This document shows, in pieces, positions 29,481 to 37,840 of a stretch of DNA of 64,000 nt (its first letter is position 1; the number at the start of each line of letters is the position of its first letter). The DNA is from Sphingobacteriales bacterium 16-39-50 (GTDB lineage Bacteria; Bacteroidota; Bacteroidia; Sphingobacteriales; Sphingobacteriaceae). A model generated the notes under the pieces. It worked only from the letters and a program-made list of their open reading frames with translations. It did no database searches and was not told the origin of the DNA. Position numbers and translations under genes: made by a program. The stretch spans positions 868,001 through 932,000 of the forward strand of contig NCHA01000001.1 in assembly GCA_002257025.1 (NCBI GenBank). Reading direction: 5' to 3'.

Positions 29481-31877
29481 CTTTCTTATCTCCGCTCCCG
29501 CCTGCTTTTCGAAATTAAGAATTAATTTTTGCATGATCGCGTCAATTTGCTTGTCAGTTAAGGTTTTTTCTTCATCCTGGAGCAGGAAGCTAAGGGCATA
29601 CGACTTTTTACCTTCAGGAAGCTTATCCCCTACGTAAACATCAAACACATTAATTTCTTTCAAAAGACCCTTTTCTGTCTTCTGAGCAATCTGCTTTAGT
29701 TGCTCGAAGCTAATGTCCTTATTCAGTAACATAGACAAATCTCTCCTCACTGAAGGAAATTTCGAAACTTCGGCATAGCTTATTTTATTGTTTCTGACTG
29801 AACGTACAATTAAATCCCAATCAAAATCGGCATAAAATACCTCTGAACTAATATCCAGCTTTTTTAATGCCTTTTTAGAAACTGCACCAAATTCAACAAG
29901 GCTCTTTTCTCCTTTACGGTAAGAGATCCCCGATGAAAGGTCAGGATTTGCTGTTTCTGAGCTGGCTAATCCTTTAATATTTAATCTGCCAATAATCAGA
30001 TCAACTGCCGACTTCAAATTATAAAAATTTATATTAACGGATTTTGAATTCCAGCTTTCAGCATTTTTTGAGCCGCTTAGAAAAACAGAAAGCCTTTGGT
30101 TCTCTTTGTAAGTATCCTGATCAAGATTATAAACCTTACCAAATTCATAAAATTTGAGATCAGAATTTCTTCGGTTCTGGTTATAGGCTATCGCTTCGAG
30201 TCCAGAAAACAGGAGATTCTGACGCATAACATCCAGATCGCTGCTCAGAGGATTCAAGATTCTGACTGCCCTTTCAGGCTCGGCAGAATAGCTCAATTTA
30301 GTCAGGGAATTACTGAGTATCTCAAAAAACCCATTTGCAGACAATAGGTCGGCAATCTGATTCTGTAAAACTTCCTTATCAGGTTTTATTGTAGTGTTCA
30401 GGGATGCCCGGATTTGAGATGGTATCTCTACATTATCGTATCCATGAATCCTCAGAATCTCCTCAATGATGTCAACCTCCCGGGTCACGTCAACTTTATA
30501 AGCAGGAACTTCCAGCTTCATACCTTCGGAATCTTCAGAACTGATTTTAATCCCTAAACCTAACAAAGTAGCACGTATCTCATCGGCCGGAATTGTCTTT
30601 CCTATCAAACGGCTAACATTCTTAAAAGATATCTCCACAGAGAATGGTTTTGCCGGGGATGGATAAATATCAGAAATCTCTGAAGATATTTGTCCGCCGG
30701 CCAGTTCCTGAATCAGAATAGCAGCACGTTTAAGTGCTGTGACTGTCATATCCGGATCCGTACCGCGCTCAAATCTGAAAGATGCATCGGTCTTTAATCC
30801 GTGCCGTTTGGATGTTTTTCTTACCGAAACCGGGTTGAACCAGGCACTTTCCAGGAAAATTTTAGTTGTGGATTGCTTTACCCCGGAGGATATTCCTCCA
30901 AACACACCCGCGATACACATGGGTTCAGCAGCATTACAGATCATCAGATCATCTGCTGATAATTTCCGATCAGCATCATCCAGTGTCCGGAATACTGTTC
31001 CTTCTGCTAATTTCTTAACCAGTACTTTGTTTCCGCTAATTGCATCGGCATCAAAAGCATGCAAGGGCTGTCCGAGTTCATGAAGTACAAAATTGGTTAC
31101 GTCAACCACATTATTTATAGGGCGAACACCAATTGCATTCAGCTTATCTTTCAGCCATTCGGGTGATTCTTTTATACTTATTCCACTGATGCTTAATGAT
31201 GAGTAACGAGGACATGCCTCCTGATCTTCAACCATAACCGGAATATTCAAATCCTGATTCTGAACTTTAAATCCAGATAAATCAGGCATAATGACCGGAA
31301 TTTTAAGATAGGCTGCAAGATCACGTGCAACGCCTAAATGGGAAGCCGCATCGGCTCTGTTAGGAGTTAATCCAATCTCGAAAACAAAATCATCCTGAAG
31401 ATTGAAATAATCTTTTGCTGCCGACCCAATAATCGCATCGGCATTCAGTTCCATAATTCCGTCATGATCATGGCCTAAGCCAATCTCATCCTCGGCACAG
31501 ATCATACCCTCTGAAACCTCTCCCCGGATTTTTGATTTATTAATTTTAAAAGGTTCACCGGCTGTAGGGTGAACGGTTGTATTTACTGTTGCCACAACTA
31601 CCTTTTGTCCTGCAGCCACATTATTTGCCCCGCAAACGATCTGAAGATCCTCGCCAAGGCCAACATCCACCCTGGTTACTTTAAGACGATCTGCATTCGG
31701 ATGCTGTGTGCATTCCTTAACATAACCAATCACCAAACCTTCAAGTCCGCCGGGAATAGTCTGAACCTTCTCAAGACTCTCCACCTCCAACCCGATATTG
31801 GTCAGAATAAGAGATAACTCTTCCGGGGTTTTGCTTGTTTGAATGAATTGCTGCAGCCACTTATAGGAAATCTTCAT
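29478..31877 (-). CDS. pheT: Phenylalanine--tRNA ligase subunit beta
   Basis: 799 aa. Partner of PheS in the alpha2-beta2 enzyme. The N-terminal EMAP/tRNA-binding domain contains HPNADRLKVTRVDVG. The B3/B4 editing region spans about residues 210-390 with NVVDVTNFVLHELGQPLHAFD. The B5 domain and the C-terminal FDX anticodon-binding fold (SKFPSVRRDLSMLL) are present. pheS is not nearby. A TATCTTTG promoter box at 31896-31903 probably drives pheT, the coiled-coil gene, zapA and rny. Confidence 0.96.
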   Translation of the reverse strand: MKISYKWLQQFIQTSKTPEELSLILTNIGLEVESLEKVQTIPGGLEGLVIGYVKECTQHPNADRLKVTRVDVGLGEDLQIVCGANNVAAGQKVVVATVNTTVHPTAGEPFKINKSKIRGEVSEGMICAEDEIGLGHDHDGIMELNADAIIGSAAKDYFNLQDDFVFEIGLTPNRADAASHLGVARDLAAYLKIPVIMPDLSGFKVQNQDLNIPVMVEDQEACPRYSSLSISGISIKESPEWLKDKLNAIGVRPINNVVDVTNFVLHELGQPLHAFDADAISGNKVLVKKLAEGTVFRTLDDADRKLSADDLMICNAAEPMCIAGVFGGISSGVKQSTTKIFLESAWFNPVSVRKTSKRHGLKTDASFRFERGTDPDMTVTALKRAAILIQELAGGQISSEISDIYPSPAKPFSVEISFKNVSRLIGKTIPADEIRATLLGLGIKISSEDSEGMKLEVPAYKVDVTREVDIIEEILRIHGYDNVEIPSQIRASLNTTIKPDKEVLQNQIADLLSANGFFEILSNSLTKLSYSAEPERAVRILNPLSSDLDVMRQNLLFSGLEAIAYNQNRRNSDLKFYEFGKVYNLDQDTYKENQRLSVFLSGSKNAESWNSKSVNINFYNLKSAVDLIIGRLNIKGLASSETANPDLSSGISYRKGEKSLVEFGAVSKKALKKLDISSEVFYADFDWDLIVRSVRNNKISYAEVSKFPSVRRDLSMLLNKDISFEQLKQIAQKTEKGLLKEINVFDVYVGDKLPEGKKSYALSFLLQDEEKTLTDKQIDAIMQKLILNFEKQAGAEIRK

Positions 31878-31895
31878 GTTCTAAAAAATAAAGGT

Positions 31896-31903
31896 CAAAG
31901 ATA
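31896..31903 (-). promoter_or_regulatory. -7 promoter box of pheT
   Basis: TATCTTTG on the minus strand ends 18 nt before the pheT ATG, predicting a leader of roughly 12 nt. The heptad array at 31908-32032 begins just upstream and would contain the -33 region. Confidence 0.65.
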
Positions 31904-31907
31904 GTAA

Positions 31908-32032
31908 GAGATATGAGAATTGAGATATGAGATGTCAGAATTCAGATGTCGGAAGTCTGAAGTCGGAAGTCAGAAGTCGGATCTCAGATCTCAGACCTCA
32001 GACTTCAGACCTCAGATCTCAGACCTCAGATT
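31908..32032. repeat. Heptad array of GAAGTCN / CTCAGAN words
   Basis: About 17 consecutive 7-nt words. Those left of about 31980 read GATATGA, GATGTCG, GAAGTCT and similar. Those right of it are complementary (CTCAGAT, TTCAGAC). The whole can fold into one long imperfect hairpin. It fills the gap from the pheT promoter to 3 nt short of the radC stop codon. Confidence 0.85.
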
Positions 32033-32035
32033 AAA

Positions 32036-32737
32036 TTAGTCGAGTAAACCCTCATCGGCAAAACTAAGAAAGCCATGATCGGTAATGATCAGATGATCAA
32101 GGACAGGGATATCCAGAAACTGCCCTGCCGACTTTAATTTGCGGGTCAGTTCGAGATCTGCCTGACTGGGTTTCAGGTTTCCGGAGGGGTGATTATGAGT
32201 CAGAATAACTGAAGCCGCATGATTTTCCAGAGCAATGTTAAAAATGATTTTGGGATCAGCGATAGTTCCGGCCTGACCGCCCTTACTAACCAAATGCCTG
32301 GATGTGATTTTATTGGCACGGTTCAGAAGCAGAATCCAGAACTCTTCATGATTCAGATCCTTATATTGAGATGCAATGGATTGATATACATCAATACTTG
32401 TACTAACCTGAACCAGTTGTGCACTTACTGTTTCCTTTCTGCGGCGGCCGAGCTCCAGGGCAGCAATGATTGTAATAGCTTTAGCTTCTCCAATCCCTTT
32501 GAATCTTGAAAGGTCGGCAATGCCTAGCCGGGCGAGCTGATTCAGATCGTAGTCACAGGAATAAAGAATACGTTTACTAAGCTCTACTGCGCTCTCATTC
32601 ACGTTACCAGATCCGATCAGAATAGCAATAAGTTCAGCATCACTCAGACTTCGTCTCCCCTGGTTTGAAAGTTTTTCCCTCGGACGGTCTTCCTCAGCCC
32701 AGGCTTTGATGCTTATTTTTTGATCATAGGTTTCCAT
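32036..32737 (-). CDS. radC: RadC/MPN-domain protein (JAMM motif)
   Basis: 233 aa. An N-terminal helix-hairpin-helix region (LARLGIADLSRFKGIGEAKA) is followed by the MPN/JAMM domain with HNHPSGNLKPSQADLE (metal-binding His, His, Asp). The start is set at ATG 32737 (METYDQK). A start 22 codons upstream would be encoded by the rpsT terminator hairpin and is rejected. Despite its name the family is not proven to act in DNA repair. It follows rpsT. Confidence 0.92.
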   Translation of the reverse strand: METYDQKISIKAWAEEDRPREKLSNQGRRSLSDAELIAILIGSGNVNESAVELSKRILYSCDYDLNQLARLGIADLSRFKGIGEAKAITIIAALELGRRRKETVSAQLVQVSTSIDVYQSIASQYKDLNHEEFWILLLNRANKITSRHLVSKGGQAGTIADPKIIFNIALENHAASVILTHNHPSGNLKPSQADLELTRKLKSAGQFLDIPVLDHLIITDHGFLSFADEGLLD

Positions 32738-32765
32738 AACTAAATTTATAGAAACACTATAAAAC

Positions 32766-32800
32766 AAAAAAGGGGTACTGATTAAACGGTACCCCTTTTT
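32766..32800 (-). terminator. rpsT terminator
   Basis: Stem AAAAAGGGGTAC / GTACCCCTTTTT with a 10-nt loop. The 3' arm ends in a T-run on the minus strand. It lies 17 nt after the rpsT stop. Confidence 0.9.
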
Positions 32801-32816
32801 CAAATATCTTCAAAGA

Positions 32817-33071
32817 CTATTTTAATCCGTTAACAAATTTTGTCAGCTTAGATTTATTATTAGAAGCTTTGTTTTTGTGGATGATGTTCTTTTTAGCCAA
32901 ACGATCAAGCATTGAGATCACTTTACTCAGAAGCGGAGTCGCTTCAGATTTGTCAGTAGTAATACGTAATCTTTTGATTGCGGATCTGGTGGTTTTCGCC
33001 TGATAGCGATTACGTAAACGCTTAGCTGCGTTTGATCTGATTCTTTTTATCGATGATTTATGATTTGCCAT
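32817..33071 (-). CDS. rpsT: 30S ribosomal protein S20
   Basis: 84 aa, very basic, three-helix protein that binds the 5' domain of 16S rRNA. It starts [21 protein letters not shown] and has the conserved [17 protein letters not shown] segment. It is monocistronic, with its own promoter at 33104-33140 and a strong terminator. The leader contains GTCCTT / AAGGAC (33091-33107), which could form a hairpin. Confidence 0.96.
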   Translation of the reverse strand: MANHKSSIKRIRSNAAKRLRNRYQAKTTRSAIKRLRITTDKSEATPLLSKVISMLDRLAKKNIIHKNKASNNKSKLTKFVNGLK

Positions 33072-33103
33072 TTCTTAAGCTTAATATTCCGTCCTTCTTT
33101 TAA

Positions 33104-33140
33104 GGACTGCAAATATATGCCGATTATTTCAAAATACAAA
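33104..33140 (-). promoter_or_regulatory. rpsT promoter, extended TATATTTGCAGTCC
   Basis: -33 TTTG (33137-33140), 19-nt spacer, -7 TATATTTG (33110-33117), followed by GCAGTCC (33104-33110). It is the same extended element as in the tRNA-tuf and rpsU promoters. Confidence 0.8.
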
Positions 33141-33323
33141 GTATAAATTAAAAAAAGAAGAATTTCTGATTCAGTGAATCAAAAAAAGCAAAAATTAGCT
33201 TTATTAAGCTCATTTTACCTCTTGAAAAGCCGTTCAATAAACATTTTGACCGTTTAATAAATTGATCAGAGCCTGAAAAAATAAAAAACTCAAATTAGGT
33301 TTCCAACGCATCATCCATCAGAG

Positions 33324-34286
33324 ATGAAGAAACCTATTCTTATACTTTTGTGCCTCATGGTTTGGATATCCTGCACCTCCTGGGGATTTTTTGCACACCA
33401 GAACATCAATCGAATGGCAGTTTTTATATTACCGGGTAATATGATCCGCTTTTATAAAAATAACATCATATATATCAAAGAACATGCAGTGGATGCCGAC
33501 AAACGCCGTTATTCCGACACCGCAGAGGCTCCCAGGCATTTTATTGATGCTGATCGCTATGGTAAAGATCCATTCGACAGTATTCCTGAAAAATGGGCAG
33601 ATGCAGAATTGAAATTTACGTCAGAACGGCTCATTGAAAACGGTATTGTCCCCTGGCAAATTGAAAGAACCTATTATTCATTGGTAAAAGCTTTCAGGGA
33701 ACGTGATTCCATCCGGATCTTGCGACTCTCAGCAGACCTGGGACATTATGTTTCGGATGCTCATGTTCCTCTTCATACGACCGAAAATTACAATGGACAA
33801 TTAAGCGGGCAAACAGGAATTCACGGATTTTGGGAAAGCCGGCTTCCAGAACTATTCTCAACAGAATACGATTTTATTACTGGTCCGGCAAAATACCTGG
33901 AAAATCCCTTAAAAGAAGCCTGGAAAATTATAAGAAACAGTCACAGCTTTCTGGATTCAACCCTATTGATCGAGGCCAGACTCAATAAAAGTACTGCATC
34001 TGATCTGAAGTTTTCATTCAGTGAGCGAAAGGATAAAGTTGAAAGGCAATATTCAAAGGAATATGCCAAAGCCTATCATACCGCTTTAAAAGGGATGGTA
34101 GAAGATCAAATGCGTGCATCTGTACTAATGACCGGAAGCTTTTGGTTCTCTGCCTGGGTAGATGCCGGACAACCTCAACTCAAAAACTTCCAGGACAAGA
34201 AACTCAGCGAAGAAGAAAAGCTGACAGCAGAACGGGCAGAAAAACTATTCGGTCAGCGCCGGATTATTGGACGATCCGAAAACTAA
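33324..34286 (+). CDS. Exported zinc-dependent phospholipase C / S1-P1 nuclease-fold protein
   Basis: 320 aa. Signal peptide (MKKPILILLCLMVWISCTS) followed by Trp at the mature N-terminus (WGFFAHQNINRMAV), which in this fold ligates zinc. Further ligands are visible in RHFIDADRYG and LGHYVSDAHVPLHTTENYNGQ, with GIHGFWES. The fold is shared by bacterial phospholipase C and plant S1/P1 nucleases. Which substrate applies is unclear. Its stop overlaps the stop of the convergent DedA gene. Confidence 0.8.
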   Translation: MKKPILILLCLMVWISCTSWGFFAHQNINRMAVFILPGNMIRFYKNNIIYIKEHAVDADKRRYSDTAEAPRHFIDADRYGKDPFDSIPEKWADAELKFTSERLIENGIVPWQIERTYYSLVKAFRERDSIRILRLSADLGHYVSDAHVPLHTTENYNGQLSGQTGIHGFWESRLPELFSTEYDFITGPAKYLENPLKEAWKIIRNSHSFLDSTLLIEARLNKSTASDLKFSFSERKDKVERQYSKEYAKAYHTALKGMVEDQMRASVLMTGSFWFSAWVDAGQPQLKNFQDKKLSEEEKLTAERAEKLFGQRRIIGRSEN

Positions 34287-34939
34287 AGTCCACCGCCTTC
34301 AATGCTGTTCTTAGCCTTAAAGGCTGCAATTACTGCCGGCATAATAGTCAGAACAATTATAACCAGCATTACATAGGTAAAGTTATCCTTGATAAGGGGG
34401 ATATTTCCAAAAATAAACCCAATTCCAAGGAAACTGACGATCCATAGAACCCCGCCTACAACATTATAATACGTAAAGGGGCCAAATTTCATTTTCCCTA
34501 CTCCGGCAACAAAAGGGGCAAGAGTCCTGAAAATGGGCATAAATCTGCTGAATATCAGCATATTACCACCTTTTTTATTAAAATAATCCTTTGTCTTCTC
34601 ATAGTACTCCAGCTTAAGTATCCTGTTGCCGGGCTTAAAGACTTTAGGTCCAAGAAAATTTCCTAAGGTATAATTAACGGTATTTCCGGTAATAGCAGCG
34701 ACAATTAAGAGCATACCCATCGTGTAAACATTAAGACCTGTATCTCCTTTTGCAATAAGTGCTCCTACTGCGAAAAGAAGTGAATCTCCGGGCAAAAAGG
34801 GTGTCACAACAAAACCTGTTTCCGCAAAAATGATCATGAAAATAATGAGGTAGGTCCAGGTGCGATAATCACTTACAATCTTTACCAGATGCTTATCAAT
34901 ATGTAATATATAATCAAGAATAGTGCTGATGATTTCCAA
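34283..34939 (-). CDS. DedA family membrane protein, copy 1
   Basis: 218 aa. The SNARE-associated/VTT domain is marked by [17 protein letters not shown] and SRFMPIFRTLAPFVAGVGKM, with about four to five membrane segments. Members are implicated in polyprenyl-phosphate and phospholipid flipping and in pH/envelope homeostasis. It lies beside a close paralogue (35032-35679), suggesting tandem duplication. Its stop codon overlaps the convergent upstream gene. Confidence 0.9.
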   Translation of the reverse strand: MEIISTILDYILHIDKHLVKIVSDYRTWTYLIIFMIIFAETGFVVTPFLPGDSLLFAVGALIAKGDTGLNVYTMGMLLIVAAITGNTVNYTLGNFLGPKVFKPGNRILKLEYYEKTKDYFNKKGGNMLIFSRFMPIFRTLAPFVAGVGKMKFGPFTYYNVVGGVLWIVSFLGIGFIFGNIPLIKDNFTYVMLVIIVLTIMPAVIAAFKAKNSIEGGGL

Positions 34940-35031
34940 GATGTTTGAGTTTTAAAATAATATAAATTGAATAATAATAGAATTTACCCAAATCAGGTAT
35001 TTCTGTATCGGAGGAAAGAATAATCAATAAT

Positions 35032-35679
35032 TCAGACTTTATTTTTTCGCTTTTCCCGAATTAATTCTATCACAGGAGGCAAGACAGACAGTATGATAAT
35101 TCCGAATATGACATAGGTGAAATTGTTCTTTATGACCGGTAATCCGCCAAAGAAATAACCGATAAAAAGAAAAGATGTGACCCACAACACTCCACCGGTA
35201 ATATTGTAAGTTGCAAATTTGAGATAACTCATAGTACCGATTCCTGCCACAAAAGGAGCAAAAGTCCTTATAATAGGTATAAATCGGGCATAAATAATGG
35301 TTTTCCCACCATGCTTCTCATAGAATGCCTGGGTCTGCTCCAGATATTCCTTTTTTAGAAATTTGATTTTTCCGCTAAAAGCTTTCGGACCAATGTAATT
35401 TCCAATATGATAGTTTACAAGATCACCAAGAATTGCAGCAATAATCAGCAGAAAACACATCAGGAATATATTCAATCCGCTCTCAGGCTTTGCAATGATT
35501 GCTCCGGCGGCAAATAATAGGGAATCACCCGGCAAAAATGGAGTGACAACAAAACCAGTTTCGGCAAAAATGATGAGAAAAAGTATCAGGTATGTCCAGG
35601 TTTGATAATCCTGGACGATTTCTATTAAATGCTTATCGATGTGAAGTATGAAATCAATAAGCTGTTGAATAATTTCCAA
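35032..35679 (-). CDS. DedA family membrane protein, copy 2
   Basis: 215 aa with the same motifs as copy 1: [17 protein letters not shown] and [20 protein letters not shown]. The two share their N-terminal layout (ILHIDKHL, then DYQTWTYLI). A -7 box TATTTTTG (35700-35707) lies close upstream and overlaps the terminator of the DUF4397 gene. The two copies are 92 nt apart with no terminator seen between, so they are probably co-transcribed. Confidence 0.9.
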   Translation of the reverse strand: MEIIQQLIDFILHIDKHLIEIVQDYQTWTYLILFLIIFAETGFVVTPFLPGDSLLFAAGAIIAKPESGLNIFLMCFLLIIAAILGDLVNYHIGNYIGPKAFSGKIKFLKKEYLEQTQAFYEKHGGKTIIYARFIPIIRTFAPFVAGIGTMSYLKFATYNITGGVLWVTSFLFIGYFFGGLPVIKNNFTYVIFGIIILSVLPPVIELIREKRKNKV

Positions 35680-35703
35680 TGTATATCTGTATTTTTTTAC
35701 AAA

Positions 35704-35743
35704 AATAGAAAACTCAGGCCAAAGGCTCTGAGTTTTCTATTTT
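35704..35743 (-). terminator. Terminator after the DUF4397 gene, overlapping the DedA promoter
   Basis: Stem AATAGAAAACTCAG / CTGAGTTTTCTATT around an 11-nt loop. It is symmetric, with T/A runs on both sides. The minus-strand -7 box TATTTTTG (35700-35707) begins within its foot. Confidence 0.85.
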
Positions 35744-35759
35744 AATTGCATAAGTATGA

Positions 35760-36476
35760 TTAATTATGCGTTAACATTTTTGCTGATATGGCTGTTTGTG
35801 CACTTCCGGTTAAAGAGCCGCTTGTATAAATTGTATAAATTTTCCCGGCCTGAAGGGTAAAACTACCCAGACTGGCAGAAGTTGAAGCACTTGTAGCCAT
35901 AACGGTTTGCAATGCAAATGTACCCGGATCAACTTCAGAGAAACTTGAAGCAGTCCCAAAAGCCACATTCGATGCGAACACTAATCCACCTGTAATCATT
36001 AAATTGGCACTCGCCAAACCCTCTGCCAGATTTACAAACCTTAGTTTAGCCTTATTTGAAGAAGGGCTAGTCTGCTCATCCTTAAATACCGCACTGCTGT
36101 TTCCTGATCCATCAGCTTTTCCCGTGTAAAAGAAGGTGTAATTTTCATTTGCTGTCAAATCTACATACCCCGTAAAGTTTACACTTGCATTGCTGTTGTT
36201 CTTAAATTCAGCCTTTCTACTATTACCTGCATCGGTTGAAATGTAAGATGTACTTTGAGAATATGCAACAGCTTCAGCATTTACCTTCGAATTATCGAGG
36301 TAAAAGTCCTGAGCCGGTGAACCCGAGGCTGCATTTACGATCATAACCTTTGCCCGTCCCTCAATAATAATTTCACTATCATCTTTACTGCAGGAGCCTA
36401 ACACCATGGTGGCCATAACAAGCCCGGTTAGTAGACCAGAAAATTGATACTTGCTTAATTGATTTGATGTTTTCAT
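35760..36476 (-). CDS. DUF4397 lipoprotein
   Basis: 238 aa. Lipobox LGSCSKDD after a 28-residue signal. The body has two DUF4397-like beta-rich modules (AKVMIVNAASGSPAQDFYLD and AKLRFVNLAEGLASANLMI). Probably an outer-membrane lipoprotein exposed to periplasm or surface. Function unknown. An inverted repeat AAGCCAA-A-TTGGCTT (36501-36515) lies 24 nt upstream of the start and could be an operator. Confidence 0.85.
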   Translation of the reverse strand: MKTSNQLSKYQFSGLLTGLVMATMVLGSCSKDDSEIIIEGRAKVMIVNAASGSPAQDFYLDNSKVNAEAVAYSQSTSYISTDAGNSRKAEFKNNSNASVNFTGYVDLTANENYTFFYTGKADGSGNSSAVFKDEQTSPSSNKAKLRFVNLAEGLASANLMITGGLVFASNVAFGTASSFSEVDPGTFALQTVMATSASTSASLGSFTLQAGKIYTIYTSGSLTGSAQTAISAKMLTHN

Positions 36477-36522
36477 AATTCAATGATTTAGTTTAGAATC
36501 AAGCCAAATTGGCTTTATAACA

Positions 36523-36552
36523 AAATAGCCCGGTTCAAGAACCAGGCCATTT
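36523..36552 (-). terminator. Terminator after dnaN
   Basis: On the minus strand AAATGGCCTGGTTC pairs with GAACCGGGCTATTT (two G-U pairs), followed by TG and a short AT-rich stretch. It separates dnaN from the DUF4397 gene. Confidence 0.7.
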
Positions 36553-36603
36553 AGCTAAAAACATTAAATAATAGCTTGTATTTACATCAAACTGTTCAGA
36601 AAT

Positions 36604-37728
36604 CTATGCATAATTGTTCAGCATCACAGGCATAACCAGCATCAGGACTTCTTCCTGCTCATCATGCGTCTGTGGCATCAATAATCCGGCACGATTCGGG
36701 CTGCTCATTTCAAGAAGAACTTCTTCACCCCCAAGATTATTCAGCATTTCTATCAGAAATTTAGCATTAAAACCAATTTCCATATCCTCTCCTTCATATT
36801 GACAGGACAAGCGTTCATGCGCTTCATTTGCAAAATCGATGTCTTCAGATGAAATATTCAACTCACTTCCTGATATTTTCAATCTCACCTGATGTGTTGT
36901 TTTGTTTGCGAAAATCACCACACGACGCAGACAATTCAGGAAGAGTGATCTGTCAATAATTAGTTTGTTTGGGTTATTAGTAGGAATAACTGCTTCATAA
37001 TCAGGGTAACGCTCGTCAATAAGCCTGCAAATGAGGTTGATATTGCCAAATCTGAAAAATGCACTGGTATTGTTGTATTCAACTGCAACGCTGACATCAT
37101 CAGAAGGAAGCGATGCCTTTAAAAGTGTTAAAGCTTTCTTTGGCAGAATAAAGGTGGCTGGAGCTTCAGATTTTGTATCCAAGCGACGGTATCTCACCAG
37201 TTTATGAGCATCGGTTGCAACAAAGGTTATGTGCTGCGGACTTAATTGACAATACACACCTGTCATCGCCGGACGTAACTCGTCTCCGCTTACCGCGAAA
37301 AGTGTTTTATTTATAGCTTCAGATAAAACAGAAGCCGGCATAGCTACCGAAGAAGGATTTTCAACAACAGGAATTTTCGGAAAATCCTCACCATTCTCTC
37401 CGCTCAGTTTGTATTTACCATCTCCGGCACTGATTTCAATTGCAAATGTTTTATCATCTACCGAAAATGAAATTGGCTGATCCGGAAGTGTTTTTAAAGT
37501 TTCAAGCAATATCTTGGATGGGATAGCCACCTTACCATCTTCCTTTGATTCAACCGATAAAGAAGTAGTCATGCTGGTCTGCAGATCAGTTGCAGAAACA
37601 GTCAAAATACCATTCTTTATCTCAAAAAGAAAGTTTTCCAGGATGGGCAATACTGTGCTGCTACTGGATGCACCATTGACAGCAAGAAGCTGTTTTAATA
37701 AGGTCGATGTTGAAACTATAAATCTCAT
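36604..37728 (-). CDS. dnaN: DNA polymerase III subunit beta (sliding clamp)
   Basis: 374 aa. It forms the ring that tethers DNA polymerase III. The start is ATG at 37728 (MRFIVSTSTLLKQL), which aligns with the family; an in-frame ATG seven codons upstream is not needed. Three repeated clamp domains and the C-terminal LMLVMPVMLNNYA are seen. dnaA is not adjacent, so this is not the usual origin-linked dnaA-dnaN locus. It follows gldG by 112 nt. Confidence 0.95.
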   Translation of the reverse strand: MRFIVSTSTLLKQLLAVNGASSSSTVLPILENFLFEIKNGILTVSATDLQTSMTTSLSVESKEDGKVAIPSKILLETLKTLPDQPISFSVDDKTFAIEISAGDGKYKLSGENGEDFPKIPVVENPSSVAMPASVLSEAINKTLFAVSGDELRPAMTGVYCQLSPQHITFVATDAHKLVRYRRLDTKSEAPATFILPKKALTLLKASLPSDDVSVAVEYNNTSAFFRFGNINLICRLIDERYPDYEAVIPTNNPNKLIIDRSLFLNCLRRVVIFANKTTHQVRLKISGSELNISSEDIDFANEAHERLSCQYEGEDMEIGFNAKFLIEMLNNLGGEEVLLEMSSPNRAGLLMPQTHDEQEEVLMLVMPVMLNNYA

Positions 37729-37840
37729 ATTCAAATATCTGAAAAACAATAATAGTAAAGCTTTTTGGTAGTTCCTAATTAGCCGTTAAGAGCTAAATAT
37801 CAGTATTAACCGGTGGAACTCAGGATCAAAAATATACAAA

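Noticed and set aside
32738..32803. N-terminal extension of RadC by 22 residues
   Set aside because: The extension would be encoded by the rpsT terminator hairpin; the ATG at 32737 fits the family.
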